Shown one piece after another: positions 31,935 through 44,142 of a stretch of DNA of 64,000 nt. The notes beneath the pieces are model-generated. The model was given only the letters and a program-made list of their open reading frames with translations, was not told the DNA's origin and searched no databases. The stretch covers positions 328,609 to 392,608 of the forward strand of contig MU130302.1 in assembly GCA_015039465.1 (NCBI GenBank), given 5' to 3'. The DNA is from Phlegmacium glaucopus (lineage: Eukaryota > Basidiomycota > Agaricomycetes > Agaricales > Cortinariaceae). Position 1 is the first letter of the stretch, and each line of letters starts with the position of its first letter. Made by a program: the position numbers and the translations under genes.

Positions 31935-32981
31935 CAAAAGAGGAATTGCAAAGGGGTCAACATCCCATCACAGGCTCATAGGATGAGATCACACACAAAC
32001 TGTGGAAGGACAAATGCAAGGTGGGGTCAGCATCTGATTGCAGGATCATAGGACAAGATCATGCACTTCCTGTGGAAGGACAAAGTGCAAGGGGGGGTCA
32101 GCATCTGATCACAGGATCATAGGATGAGACCACGCACTTGCTGTGGAAGAACAAAGTGCAAAGTGGGGTCAGCATCCCATCACAGGATCATAGGATGAGA
32201 TCACACACAAACTGTGGAAGGACAAAGTGCAGACTGGGGTCAGCATCCCATCGCAGGCTCATAGGACGAGATCACGTACTTGCTGTGGAAGGACAAAATG
32301 CAAAGTGGGGTCAGCATCCCATCGCAGGGTCATAGGATGAGATCACGGACTTCCTGTGGAAGGACAAAATGCAAAGTGGGGTCAGCATCCCATCACAGGA
32401 TCATAGGATGAGATCACACACTCGCTATGGAAGGACAAAGTGCGAAGTGAGGTCAGCATCCCATCGTAGGATCATAGGATGAGATCACACACTCGCTGTG
32501 GAAAGACACAGTGTGAAGTGGGGTCAGCATCCAATTGCAGGATCATAGGATGAGATCACACACAAACTGTGGAAAGACAAAGTGCGAAGTGGGGTCAGCA
32601 TCTGATCGCAGGATCATAGGATGAGATCACGCACAAACTGTGGAAGGACAAAGTGCAAGGTGGGGTCAGCATCTGATCACAGGCTCATAGGACGAGATCA
32701 CCCACTCGCTGTGGAAGGACAAAGTGCGAAGTAGGGTCAGCATCCCATCGCAGGATCATTGGATAGGATGAGATCACACACTCGCTGTGGAAGGACAAAG
32801 TGCGAAGTGGGGTCAGCATCCCATCGCAGGCTCATAGGACGAGATCACGTACTCGCTGTGGAAGGACAAAATGCGAAGTGGGGTCAGCATCCCATCGCAG
32901 GCTCATAGGACGAGACCACGCACAATCTGTGGTAAGATGAAGTTAGGCATGAGGTTCATACGAAACAACAAGATCACGCAC
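31935..32981 (-). repeat. About 71-bp tandem array, intron-like on the minus strand
   Basis: About 14 units. Read on the minus strand each goes GTGTGTGATCTC, ATCC, GGGATGCTGACC, then CTTTGTCCTTCCACAG, followed by exactly 3 nt and the next GT. GT to AG is about 68 nt, with CTGAC about 30 nt before AG. Donors vary (GTGTGT, GTGCGT, GTACGT, GTGCAT, GTCCGT, GTGGGT) but keep GT. Acceptors are CCACAG, once CCATAG. The 3-mers seen are TTT, GAA, CAA, CGA and ATT, none a stop. The first unit starts right at the end of an open exon of the Tle1-like gene (32982-33085), through a 54-nt intron-like unit with a CTAAC branch-like site. Confidence 0.88.
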
Positions 32982-35900
32982 TTCCTTTGGGCGGACGAAT
33001 ATTTTGGCACTGGACATGCTGTCTGGCAATTGTGTCAACATATTCAGGTCTCGTATACCAGCCGGCATCAAGCTCTTTTGACGGTCTGAAAGAAACATAT
33101 AAGAGCCCTATTCGTCATGGAAGGCTTACTTTACCATTCTTTATTATTTCTGACAGAAACCTCACAGTCCGTCGATATCTCCACTTACGACCAACGGTCC
33201 TGACCAACCAGGCGATGATCTCTTCGGCAGGGATACTAGGTTGTGGATCACCTGGATGAGGCATAAGCGGCGGCAATATAAAATGAAAACCTAGCTTACT
33301 ACCTCCGTCAAGTGTAATCAGTGCTAGTGAAGCGCAATACCGGACTGCGTCGTTATCGGATTCGAAAAGTTTAAGAAGTTGCGAGGTGATCTCTGCTTTC
33401 ACAATGCTCTTTCGCATCTCACCTTTTGTGGATTCAGGGACAGTAAACTTGGACAGAAGCTCGTTTGCTTACTATATCCTGCGCATATACACAATGCCTG
33501 CAGTCCACTACAATTTTCGGCATCACTTGATCCAAGAATCATTGTTTGGAGCGAAACGATCCAACGGTCTAGTAAGACCTCCGGGATCTTCCCTGGGACT
33601 TCAGCTAGTGAAAACATCGGTAAGCTCGCTAGCATGGCAGAAGGTAGGCTCACGATGTTTGAGAAATGCGGCCAAGACATCTATTGCATATGTCTGCATT
33701 CCGATTGTGCCGATGAGGAATTGAATTGCATCATTTGCCGAAGCTCTCTCGAAAAAACCTTTAGATGTGTTAGTAAACTAAGCAGTAGCAGGAGATTAGC
33801 TTTACCATGTTCCACCAACCGACAGAGCCCGTCGGCATTGTGCTCATCAGTGAGAAACTCTCCAGTAAACTCTTTCAGGGGTGTCAATAACTGGATATTT
33901 TTGACGTCAGGCAGCTTGGGGTCGCCATCTATGATCCGCCGGCCAGTGTCTATGCAAAGGATCAGTACTTTAGTATACGCCACACTCTAGTCATTCACCG
34001 TGGGTAAAGAGGGTCGAGACAATAAGCATATGCCATATATCATCCTTCAATAGCCACCCGAAGGAAGGCTCTTTGATCATCATGTTCAGGAACGCTTCTC
34101 GCTCATCACCTCAGACAAAGGTCAGCGGAACGAGCCGACCAATGATTGGACAGGCTTACTGTATCGTACATATCCGTAAAGGACCCTGCTCGCCTCACTC
34201 GCGGCTTTACTATTGCTCTTGGTTATGGATATAAGAGCTTCTGCTATTCCCTTCACGTTACCCCGAATGTCATCTTCAAAACACATCATGTGGGTTATCA
34301 ATTATAGATGTGACGAGCTGACCATATTTGAGAAGCTCTCTCATCGATTCCAGGCCCTTAAATTGTATGGGTTCGGGGCTCTCACTCATCATAAGAACCA
34401 GTTTTCGGAGCGAACTTGTCTCCCTGACAGCCAACCTGGCAGCATCTATAATGCGATTAACATTGTCTTTAAAGACGAACATGAAGTACTCCTACTGTAA
34501 GGAGCTAGTTTCGACAGTATCGCCATAGAAGTAGCGAATTCCAGCTTATTTGGGTCATTGAGCATCATGATGTTGCGAAGAAACTTGAACTCATGATCAA
34601 CATCGGCAATTGCTTGCCTCCCTTCACCTTAAGAAAATGACCCTAGATCAGAAGCAGCGGACCACCACAGTACCGAGAGACAAACTTACGAGTCAAAGCG
34701 ACGAATTCCAAGCGAGCGATGTCGCCATCATCAATGATCTTTTTCACGTTCGAATAGTCGAATAGGTCCAACTCTAAGATGTTTTCGATGCCCCACATCC
34801 AGTTAACGTTGTCTTGCTGGCCCTTGTTGACGACGCTACTCCAATCTCCCTTGACCATCCCCGGTGAAAACTTCGCCTTAGATTGGTAATCCTTTATGAA
34901 ACTGACAGAGGCATGGATCTTCTGGCCAAGCTTGATTACCCGACCTTCCCAAACATGCGGCCACCTACGAGGATCCTGTTAGAACGAAAACAACGTGCTC
35001 AAAAGATCATTACCAGGTATTGCCTGGTTGGTCATACAGAAGCCGCTTGAATGGCAAAAATTCAAAAAAGTGCCATATATATACCAACGATTCGTTGGGG
35101 CGCGTTTCTGCTAGCTTGTCCCACTTCCAAACCACTTCGGAATTCCTAAGCTTGAGACCAGCAAAGAGAGCTTCGTTTCCCATCCAGAGAACTGGGACGG
35201 CGGCGTTGTTCAACTCTGCGTTGTTCTCGCTTCCGCCACCACTGTGTGCCAACAACCGTTAGATATATAGGTATGGGTGGAGATGAGGAAACGCACATGT
35301 CTGAGTGGCACCCTGCAAACCAGACTTCTTTGACGCGTGAAATAGCGCTGCCCCCTTCGTCCACATACGTCTCTCCACCACATACATACTCGGGGAGAAA
35401 CTTGACACGACGCTCATCTAGAGCAAGAGCATGTCGAAAATAACAGATACTGTTTGGATTGAAGTTGTCCGTCCCAGGAAGGCTCTTTCCTCTGATCACG
35501 CCGACGGAAGAGACGGTATCCCTGTTTCAAATGTGGTTAGAGACCCATGACCACGACCACGAGTTGGAACACACCAGACACCGATAAAGTGTACTCTTAC
35601 GTCCGACCTAGAGAACGTCGTCTTGAAGCGTTGGGCCATCCTTGATGACTTGTCGGCCTCCTGGCGTTTTGGCGAAAGATCGGCGTACAGTTCGTATGCG
35701 CTAGAAAAAGTCTCATCAAATGCAGGAGAGCACAAAATAATATAACAACATACAATGGAATCTGTTCTCCGTTTCCTCGCAAGATAAGTCCAACCTTTAT
35801 TCGTGAACAGGGAATCAGAAAATACATGGCAGGAGTTCCACATTAATCGCACCTTGTTGATCATCCCAGCCAGTACGCGAACTTGGTAAGCTCCACGGGA

Positions 35901-36538
35901 GAACCCTGGATAAGCGGTCTGGTGAGCCAAATTTGCCAAGAAATTAAACCAGTAATCCCTTACCAAAAAGGAAGATCTTGTCGCCATCCATATAATTATC
36001 TGACAGCCAGCGATAGCCCGCAAGAACAACTTTCTCAAAGTTCCTAAGGGATATAATGTGGGGACGTTAGAAATGACGTAGAATAAGGACCACTGATACC
36101 AAGCGATGGCAAGATCGATCTTGTTATCCAAAACTTGTTTCCAATACGTGTATGAGCGCCATGAAGGCCTTGCATAGGTGCCGATGCCACTATTGTAGTA
36201 GGTGAGCTGCGAATCATCCTTGATGATACGGGAGTAGAGTTCGATAACATTGGTGTTCTGCGGAACTTGGAGTTAGACAAAGAAAAACGTGGTAGGCAGA
36301 GAGACAAAAGAAAACAACATTTTCTCCAAACTGATTCGAAGTGCCATCGAAGCAAAGGATAAGATTGCGGCCATTCAACTTTGCTTTACAAAATTCGCAA
36401 CACTTGGAATTAACGTCTGTGTCATCGCTAGATTATAGCAGTTTAGTTCAAACTCGATAACAGGTAGACTATATGTACACACGTCTGACTAGCAACTTTC
36501 GAGGTTGGAGGTAGCTGAGATTCTGGGTTCGAGACCAT
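32982..36538 (-). CDS. Tle1-like (DUF2235) alpha/beta-hydrolase with helical-repeat tail
   Basis: Host gene, apparently intact, with a dozen or more short introns. The start is the ATG at 36538 (MVSNPESQ). N-terminal part: ILCFDGTSNQFGEN, then NTNVIELYSRIIKDDSQ, and the nucleophile elbow GFSRGAYQVRVLAGMINK (GxSxG, near 35905), then a WDTVSSVG segment and WFAGCHSDM with a likely catalytic His, ending FEFLPFKRLLYD. This order is that of DUF2235/Tle1-type phospholipase-like proteins, widespread in mushroom fungi; substrate unknown. The C-terminal exons (34860 downward) are Leu-rich helical pieces such as ARLEFVALTRKFVS and DNDAVRYCASLALITLDGG, resembling armadillo-like repeats. If the intron at 33134-33086 is spliced, the frame continues to IFVRPKE at the array; if retained it stops at 33115. 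Exon limits in the 3' half were not all resolved. Confidence 0.85.
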
Positions 36539-36811
36539 TGCAAAGGATCAGTGGTGGGGAAGAGTACTAGGTGATTCCCATGTAGGTATGGCATGCTCTT
36601 TCAACGTGTCGATCTAGCCGTTTGCAGAGGTCACGGTCATTACCTTGCTGTAAAATATGTCGGAAATTGAAAAGTGCCTTATAACGGCGAAAAGGCCGAA
36701 AAGGCTTGGGGGTCAGGCAGTGTGACGTACCGTAACATCACGGTCACCCTCAAATATCAAAACAATTTAATTTGAGGTTTCAATTGTTTGTAGGAGGTAT
36801 AGCAAAAGGTG
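36539..36811. other. Promoter region of the Tle1-like gene; no gene
   Basis: 273 bp between the Tle1-like start and the copia 5' LTR. No feature beyond a short AT-rich stretch. The last 5 bases (AGGTG, 36807-36811) are the copia target duplication. Confidence 0.5.
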
Positions 36812-36981
36812 TGTTGGAATCAAACCGATATACTATGTATGATTAGGTAATGTCTTTCTTTATCCATATGTATACTAGTGTTACGATGTTTCTACTTCTG
36901 TACTTGTATTTCGTAGTTGCCACCTCATGTCTCATAATCAACTAGTAGTTTCTTCCTATTTTCCCGTCGTTGCTGCTCACA
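36812..36981 (+). repeat. copia 5' LTR and adjoining primer-binding site
   Basis: 170 bp, TGTTGGAATCAAACC to TGCTGCTCACA. It is followed at 36982 by GGTTATGGGCCC, the position and look of a tRNA primer-binding site used by fungal copia elements. Confidence 0.93.
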
Positions 36982-37038
36982 GGTTATGGGCCCTGGCCGA
37001 AATTATTAAAAACATAACACTGTCAACCATATAATAAA

Positions 37039-40026
37039 ATGTCTTCGAATAACGGTAAACTACTCGAGTTCTTCGCGCACATTCCAAAGTTGGAAATCGA
37101 CGGATCCAACTGGGTGATTTTCAAAGATCGATTCCTTTTTGCCGCAGCCGCTGCATCCTTGAAAGGTCATATAGACGGTACCGGAAAGCCACCGGTAGCC
37201 GTTAGTGATGCCAAAGTTCGGTTCAGTTTGGTTCTTCAACCATTTTTGAAGAACTGAGAACCGAACCAAAGGGTCCCTGACTGAACTGAACCGGAACCAG
37301 AACCAGAACCGATAGAACCGGTCCTGTCGGTTCAGTCTGGTTCTAGAACCGGTTCGAACAGTTGAACCAATAAATTTAAATTGAATTATATTGCACTGGG
37401 TACTCTATTTTATTGTAATAAGCTGCTACCCTCACTACTAGCTTTAATGAAATAAAAAGAATAACCCCCTATGAGGGGGGGATGCTGTTGTTAGAGGTTG
37501 TTATCATAGTGTATTGAGATGGAAAAAGAAAAACCTCATTCGTCGTTCATTCGAACGTCCGTTTGAATGTTCGTTGTCGTTTGCTCATGTTCATTCGTTG
37601 TTTGTTCAGTCGTTCGTTGTCAGGCGAACACAGCGCCTCTTTCTGACAGTACGAGTCATTGTTCCTTTGTTATTTGTTCCGATGTCATCATTTGCCCTGT
37701 GAGGAAGTATGAGATAGAGGCTGAGGATGTGGTGTATAACAAACGTGAGTGGGTTAAATTGAAGGGTTCCTGAAGAGGTTCGTTGTCCATTTGTTCGTCA
37801 TTCGTCGTCATTTGTCTGACATTGTTTGTTGGCCGTCACTTGTCTATCATAGTTTACATTAGAAGTAAATTTAAACTTAAAAACACACCTCCTAACTTCC
37901 ATTGGCTTACTGCTGCTATCGTTGTAAACTGTAATAACAATAAAAGAGTAATGTTATCATGGATTCGTAGTGTATTAAAATAAAAACTTACCAAAAACAA
38001 CTCCCCCAGTGGGGAGTCGTTGGCATCGTTGGCGTTATTGTTGGCGTTGTTGGATGTGTATTCTTCATTGTTTGAACGTCGTTGTTTGTTTGTTGTCGTC
38101 ATTGTTCATTTGTATTCATTCATCGGTATTGTTCCTTCGTTGTTGTTGTTCCTCCATTTTTATCGTTTGTTGAACTTTGTTCGTTTGTTGTTACTATTTG
38201 ATATCATTGTTTGTTCAAGTTTGTTGTCATTCGTCTGTTGTAATTTATGTTAGAATTGGATTTAAAAGTTTAAGAACGTACCTCCGGGGAGTAGTACCCG
38301 TCACCATCGTACCCGTCATCATCGTACTCGTCATCATGACGTGGCAAAGTGGATGGATGACAACGAGACGGTTGCAGCGAGGAGGGTAAATTTCCTTCCA
38401 GATGGGCTACAGGAGCAACCGCCGAAGCAGGAACCGAAGCGGAGACTTGGAATTCATGGGTAGCCTGATCAACGATGATGATTGAGTAATTATAGATGTG
38501 ATGGGCTAAAATGAACACTCACATGGACACCAGCGGCTGGAATTGATCACCAAAGTGGAAACCGAAGTAGATACCAGGTAGTCATGGGGTAGTCTGATCA
38601 ATGACGATGGTTAAGTACTTAAGGATGCGATGGGTGAAGTTAAACGCTCACAGTAATGTCAGCGGCTTCAATAACTTGTGCACTTGCAGCTGCAGCATTG
38701 GTGGGCACGGATAGCATGGGATCAGCAGTCAATGTCGGTTCAGAGCTTGAACGCGGACCATTGTTGACGGTCGGAGATGATTCAACTCTTTTGTTCGTCA
38801 TAATTTGTCTATTGTAGTTTACATTAGAATTAAATTTGAATTTAAAAAATTGAAGAAAATGCCTGCGGTTTGTTCATAATCGTTGTTGTTCGTTCATTCG
38901 TTGCCATCATTCGTCTGCTCATTTGTTCGTTTGTCGTGCATGCATTCATTCATTCATCATCTTTCCTCCATTCCTTCATTCATATTTGTTCATCCATCCG
39001 AGTCGTCATCATTCATTGTTGACATTCGTTCGTTGCCGTTTTTGTTCATCATCATCTGTCTGTTGTAGTTTACATAATAAACAATTTAAATGTAGAGAAT
39101 ACCTTACAAGGGGTAGTGCCCATTGCTTGTCATCGTTGTAATTGTCGTTGTCGTGCGTATCGTTGTCGTCCGGCGTGCCCGTCGTGGTCCATGTCCATTG
39201 TTATCATCCCTGTGTGTTGTCATAGTGTAGTACATTAATTAAATTAAGAAACTTACCAGAAAATGACTCACTGGTAGTCATCGGTGTTGTTATGTTGTTG
39301 ATGTGTGTTGTCGCTGGTGTCGTTGCCTTGAGGTCTTTCAAACTCCGACATCGGGTGGCGCTTGCCTGGCGCCTAACAATATTTTATTGATTATAAATTT
39401 AATTCTGTGCAGAAAAATTATAAAAAAATATTGACAGAAAGTTTGGTTTGAACCGGTTTGAACCTGGTTCTCAAAATTTTAGAAATATGAGAACCGAGAA
39501 CCGGACCGACAGCCCAAATTCCCTGGACCAAACTGAACTGAACCCGAACTGACGGTTTGGTTCTTTCGGTTCTCGGTTCTTGCATCAGTTTGGAACCGAA
39601 CTTTGGCATCACTAGTAGCCGTGCCTGCTATTCAAGTGGGAATGGAACCTTTAACGAAAGAACAAAAGGAATCATTGATTGAATATGAAAACTCACGAGT
39701 GAAATGGGAAATGGAAGAGAATATAGTCAAACAGGCGTTGGCGTCGGTAATCCCGGACTCTCTCTTTATTGAAGTAAGGAGAAAGAAAACGGCAGCGTTG
39801 ATGTGGGATGCAGTCAGGGACCAAAGGGAAAAGAAATCCCATACGGTCACCGTGGACATGCGTTGGAAATTGCAGTCAGAGAAGTGTACTGAGCAAGGAG
39901 ACATTAGAGATCACCTCATTAAACTGCAGATGATGCGAGAGGACTTAGCTTCGATGGGAGGTTTGATTTCCGACGAGGATTTTACCTCCGTCATATTAGG
40001 ATCCATTCCGCAGTTGTACAATACGT
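37039..40026 (+). pseudogene. copia Gag, split by an insertion
   Basis: Starts ATG 37039 (MSSNNGKLLEFFAHIPKL, then DGSNWVIFKDRF), is interrupted at 37203 and resumes at 39615 (VGMEPLTKEQKESLIEYENS, then MWDAVRDQ). This is the UBN2/Gag domain of copia (W...K.RF ... LW). It is interrupted again at 40027 in the LGSIPQLYNT region and continues at 40911 into the zinc-knuckle part. Frames join without loss when insertions and one duplication copy are removed. Confidence 0.88.
37203..39614. mobile_element. hAT-like non-autonomous element in copia Gag
   Basis: 2,412 bp, TIRs TAGTGATGCCAAAGTTCGG and CCGAACTTTGGCATCACTA, flanked by a perfect 8-bp duplication GTAGCCGT. Subterminal zones repeat GAACCG/GGTTCTGG words. 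The interior (37440-39400) is low-complexity TTCGTTGTTCGTTCATT and TCGTTGTCGTC sequence with hairpins such as ACCCCCTATGAGGGGGG (37465) and ACTCCCCCAGTGGGGAGT (38001). No real coding capacity. Confidence 0.88.
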
Positions 40027-40906
40027 TGATAGGACCCATATAGCCTCTAGGTTCGTAAACTGGTTATTTTTGCGATTTAACAACTTCGCAGTATACGCGG
40101 ATGCCTCGCAGGTACCAACTTCACTCGCACTCTCATTCGCGGTTGTCGCACATCCTTCGCACATCACACAACATGATATAGGCCTCGCATAACCTTCGTA
40201 CATCACTTCTACGACCTTTGTAACTATCCAACGCACCCTCATTCCTCTTCGCATTTCATCCTTCGACATATCTTCAACTCTCTCTATCAATACTGGACTT
40301 AGCCATTTCTTTCCTTCGCAACCACACCTTCGCACAGCTTCTCTTTAATCTCGCGGTCTTTCACGGCTCGCATACACATCCCTTTCACTGGTTTGATCAT
40401 GGTCCGTGTTGTTTTTAACTTACTTTCTTTTAACTTTCCATATATATTATTATTTTATCATCTCCTCCGAAACAGGAGGTCATACAACTGACCTCCTTAC
40501 TCATCACTTCTATTGTTATTCTATCCCCTATTTCTTTGTTACCAAACTACTGGGCCCATGTGACTTCACATTAGCTCAATTTTTACATTACTGTTTCGCA
40601 TATCCGCACCTGGCTAGCTTGTTACTCTTGTATTAAGTACCTGTAGCAAGTAGGAGGGAAGGTGAACAAGAGACGGCCAGAGTTTTGATCCCATAAACTT
40701 TGCAGCAACGTTCTAAAGTCAATAGTCTCATCCTTTAAGTTACTTCGCATACTGCGTTATCGTTCGCGGACTTCGCTATCTTCGCGGTCTACTCGTCCAG
40801 CGTATTTCAATACCGCGAACTTCCCTTTAATTCTATCGAGGAAATCTACATTAACCCCTCCGAACTACGTTACTACTTGCGGTCTGATCCCACCGCAAGT
40901 ACATCA
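40027..40906 (+). mobile_element. Solo-LTR-like insertion rich in TTCGCA words
   Basis: 880 bp, TGATAGGACCC to GCAAGTACATCA (TG..CA ends), flanked by ACGT on both sides; removing it restores the copia Gag frame. It contains many CTTCGCA and TTCGCGG words, a TATATATTATTATTTTATC stretch and no long frame. Most likely a solo LTR of another retroelement with a 4-5 bp duplication. Confidence 0.7.
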
Positions 40907-42217
40907 ACGTACATTGCCACTATCACTGCTACGTCATCCCTACTCAATCAGACCCTGTCACCAACAAATTTAATTGATGCAATCCATGATGAGGCTGATC
41001 GACGTACCATAAAGAACCCAAAACCCAAAAAGGAAGGTCAGGATGCAGCTTTCATAGCTGGCCAGTCCTTGGAAAAGGGAAAGAGGGGTGGTGAAGGATC
41101 CAGGAAGGCCAAAAAGGGGAAATGTTATAACTGTAAGAAAGTCAGACATTTCGCGAAGGATTGCTGGGTGCCGGGTGGAGGTTGCGAGGGTAAAGGACCA
41201 AAGCAAGAGGAGAAATATGACTCCAAAGGGAAAGGAAAAGCGGTGGCGGCAAAAGCAGAGGAAGATGATGATGATTTAGATGGTGTATGGATGGTGACAG
41301 TGAATGATGATGATGATATTCGTGGCTGGATTGATGAATGTGGTGGAGACACCGGGAACGAGTACAAAATGTGGACAAGGGATGAGATGGTTGAAAATGG
41401 ACATCAAGACGATATGATTAACTCACCAATTTCCAATACTGATGATATCCTTACCTCTTTGGATGATCTGCTCATTTCCTCAGGCACCAATGATATAGAT
41501 TCGGAGTCAAGTTGGGTACTCAATCTGGAAAGAGTACTGGATAGTGTTGAGGCGGTTGATGTCAAGGTAGGAGGTGGTAACGATAGTCTTAAGGGTGTTT
41601 TAGCCGTTGACAATGGTGAAGAACCAAAGACTTACACGTTTGCAGCCATAGCATTGGCTGATACCGGCTTTACTTTTGAAACGGAGTTGTATGACTCCGG
41701 TGCGACTTGCCACATGTCTCCCTACAAACAAAAATTCATAAATTATATTCCTATTCAAAGGAAAGTCCTTACTGTGGCCGACGGCGGTCATTTTGAAGCA
41801 ATCGGAAAAGGGGACATGCGAATATCGATGCCAAATGGCAAATCTATGACGAAAATCCTTTTGAAGGATGTCCTACACGCGCCGAAAATGGGTATGACTT
41901 TGGTATCTATCAGCAAGATAGATATAGCCGGTTACGCATCATTGTTTCACAAAAGGCAATTATGGATCTTCTCATCTATGAAGGAAAAGAGAGTATTAGC
42001 GAAGATACAAATGAGGAATGGGCTGTACCGCGTCGACCATGAGAAAGATGTGGAGGTAGCAGCGGCAGCAGTTCCCGAGGTGGTGTCAATTGAGAAACTG
42101 CACCGTTTGATGGGCCATATAGCTCCAGAGGCTGCAAAGACATTAGTTCAAAAGGGAATGGTTGAGGGCTTCAAACTCAACGAGTTGAGTATGATGCTGA
42201 GTACTTGCAATTCCTGT

Positions 42218-44142
42218 CTGTACTTTACAGTCCCCCACATACTCCGCCGGACTCCACTGGACTCCACCAGACTCCGCTGGACTCCGCTGGACTCCACCAA
42301 ACTCAAGTCCTGGACTGTTCAGTGTGACACCCTGTCACATACTGGAGTCCGGCAGAGTCCAGTGGAGTCCAGTGGAGTCTGATGGACTATGTGGTGTCTG
42401 TTGGAGTCCAGCGGAGTCCAGCGGAGTCTGGTGGAGTCCAGTGGAGTCCAGCGGAGTCCAGCGGAGTCTGGTGGAGTCCAGTGGAGTCCAGCGGAGTCCA
42501 GCGGAGTCTGGTGGAGTCCAGTGGAGTCCAGTGGAGTCCAGCGGAGTCTGATGGACTATGTCAGTACTTTTCTGTCCCCCACCAGTTCTGATCAGAATCT
42601 AGAATCTGATCAAATTCTAAGGTCAACTTTCTTGGATCAAAATATTATTTATTTCAACTAATGTTATTTATTTCATTAATATTAAAATAATTTAAAAAAT
42701 AATAATACCCCAATAAGGAGGGGTTGCTGGTCTCATTGTTGTAATCTACAAATAAATAAAAAATAAGCCCTGGGGTTGTCATTGTTGTTGTCTTCATAAC
42801 CTATTAAATTAAATAAAAACCCATCATTATCATTGTAGGGGGAATAAGGACATATACTCGTTGTCATACATGTGTATCTGTCATCGTAGGCGCCTATTCG
42901 TCGTCATACATGTGTCTTCGTCGTCGTACACCCTTAGTTGTCGTTGTCCATGCCTATTCGTCGTTGTACACGTGTAGTTGTCGTCGTAGGCGCCTATTCT
43001 TCATTGTACACGTGTTTTCGTCGTCGTAGGCGCCTATTCGTCGTCATACACGTGTATTCGTCATCGTACACGTGTATTTGTCGTCGTACACCCGTATTTG
43101 TCGTCGTAGGCGCCTATTCGTTGTCGTACACGCGTTTTCGTCATCGTAGGCGCCTATTCATCGTCATACACGTGTATTTTTTGTCGTAGGCGCCGATTCG
43201 TCGTCCTACACGTGTTTTCGTCGTCGTACACGTGTAGTTGTCATCGTAGGCGCCTATTCGTCATCGTACATGTGTATTTGTCGTCGTAGGCGCCTATTTG
43301 TCGTCCAACACGCGTCTTCCTCGTCGTACGCGTGTTTTTGTCGTCGTACATGTGTATTTGTCGTCGTAGGCGCCTATTCGTCGTCCAACATGCGTATTCC
43401 TCGTCGTAGGCGCCTATTTGCCATCGTACACGTGTATTCGTCGTTGTACATGTGTATTCGTCATCGTAGGCGCCTATTCGTCGTCCTACACGTCGTAGGC
43501 ACCTTTGTACACCTGTATTTGTTATTGTAGACCTATTATACATAATCTGTAATTAGTGAAGGAGAATAGAATGAAATAAAAAATCCCCCCTGGTGAGGGG
43601 GGGTTACCGTTGTTGGTTTTGGTCCTTGTTGTTACGAAAATGGGTGTGTGGGGTAGTGTGAGAAACAGAGGACGAAATCAACAAACAGTGTTGTGCACAT
43701 CACATGTGATCACGTGATCACACCCCTCGCACTGAACAAAATACACGATTTTGATGGCAACAAGGTCATTGCCATCTAATCTTTATATTGGTTTGTTGTA
43801 CATATTACTTGGTTTGCATAATTATATTATTTTTCTAGTAAAGTCAAGTGATTCATTTGCTGATCTAACTTAATTCTGCTTGCAGTCTGGAGTCCACTGG
43901 AGTCTGGTGGAGTCTGCTGGAGTCTGCTGGAGTCTGGTGGACAAGTCCGCTGGAGTCCGCCGGAATGAGTCCGGTAAGACTCCGGCGGAATCCACAGACT
44001 CCGGTGGAATTTACTGGACTCCACTGGACTCCAGTGGACTGGACTGACAAATTTGGCCTATGTCACACTGAAAAATCCTGGACCGGAGTCCGGTGGAGTC
44101 CGGTGGAGTCCAGCGGAGTATGTGGGGGAGTGTACAGTCCTC
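42218..44142 (+). mobile_element. TIR element C6 (GGAGTCCAGTGGA words) in copia integrase
   Basis: 1,925 bp, ends TGTACTTTACAGTCCCCCAC and GTGGGGGAGTGTACAGTCC, followed inward by ATACTCCG and its inverse. A perfect 8-bp duplication ATTCCTGT (42210-42217, 44143-44150) is confirmed by the intact integrase frame across it. Left and right arms are dense arrays of GGAGTCCAGTGGAGTCC-type words. A second, nested C-type end (CTTTTCTGTCCCCCACCAG, near 42570) opens the hairpin-rich interior block. Confidence 0.9.
42690..43800 (-). repeat. Hairpin and GGCGCC/CACGTG tandem block (X-B)
   Basis: Reverse-orientation relative of the 12715-13690 block. 42880-43505 is a tandem repeat of 30-36 bp units alternating GTAGGCGCCTATTCGTCGTC and TACACGTGTATTCGTCGTC, so the self-complementary words GGCGCC and CACGTG alternate about 17 times. 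Hairpins ACCCCAATAAGGAGGGGT (42707) and CCCCCCTGGTGAGGGGGG (43585) flank it. The right end has TGTGATCACGTGATCACA (43706-43723) and ATGGCAACAAGGTCATTGCCAT, matching the ends of X-A and X-C. Confidence 0.8.

Noticed and set aside
42324..42661. Repetitive frame SPVESSGVQRSPAESGGVQ
   Set aside because: Subterminal word array of element C6 read in frame by chance.
42880..43505. CRISPR-like array of 30-36 bp repeats
   Set aside because: Units vary, there are no unique spacers of constant length, no cas genes, and the context is a fungal transposon.
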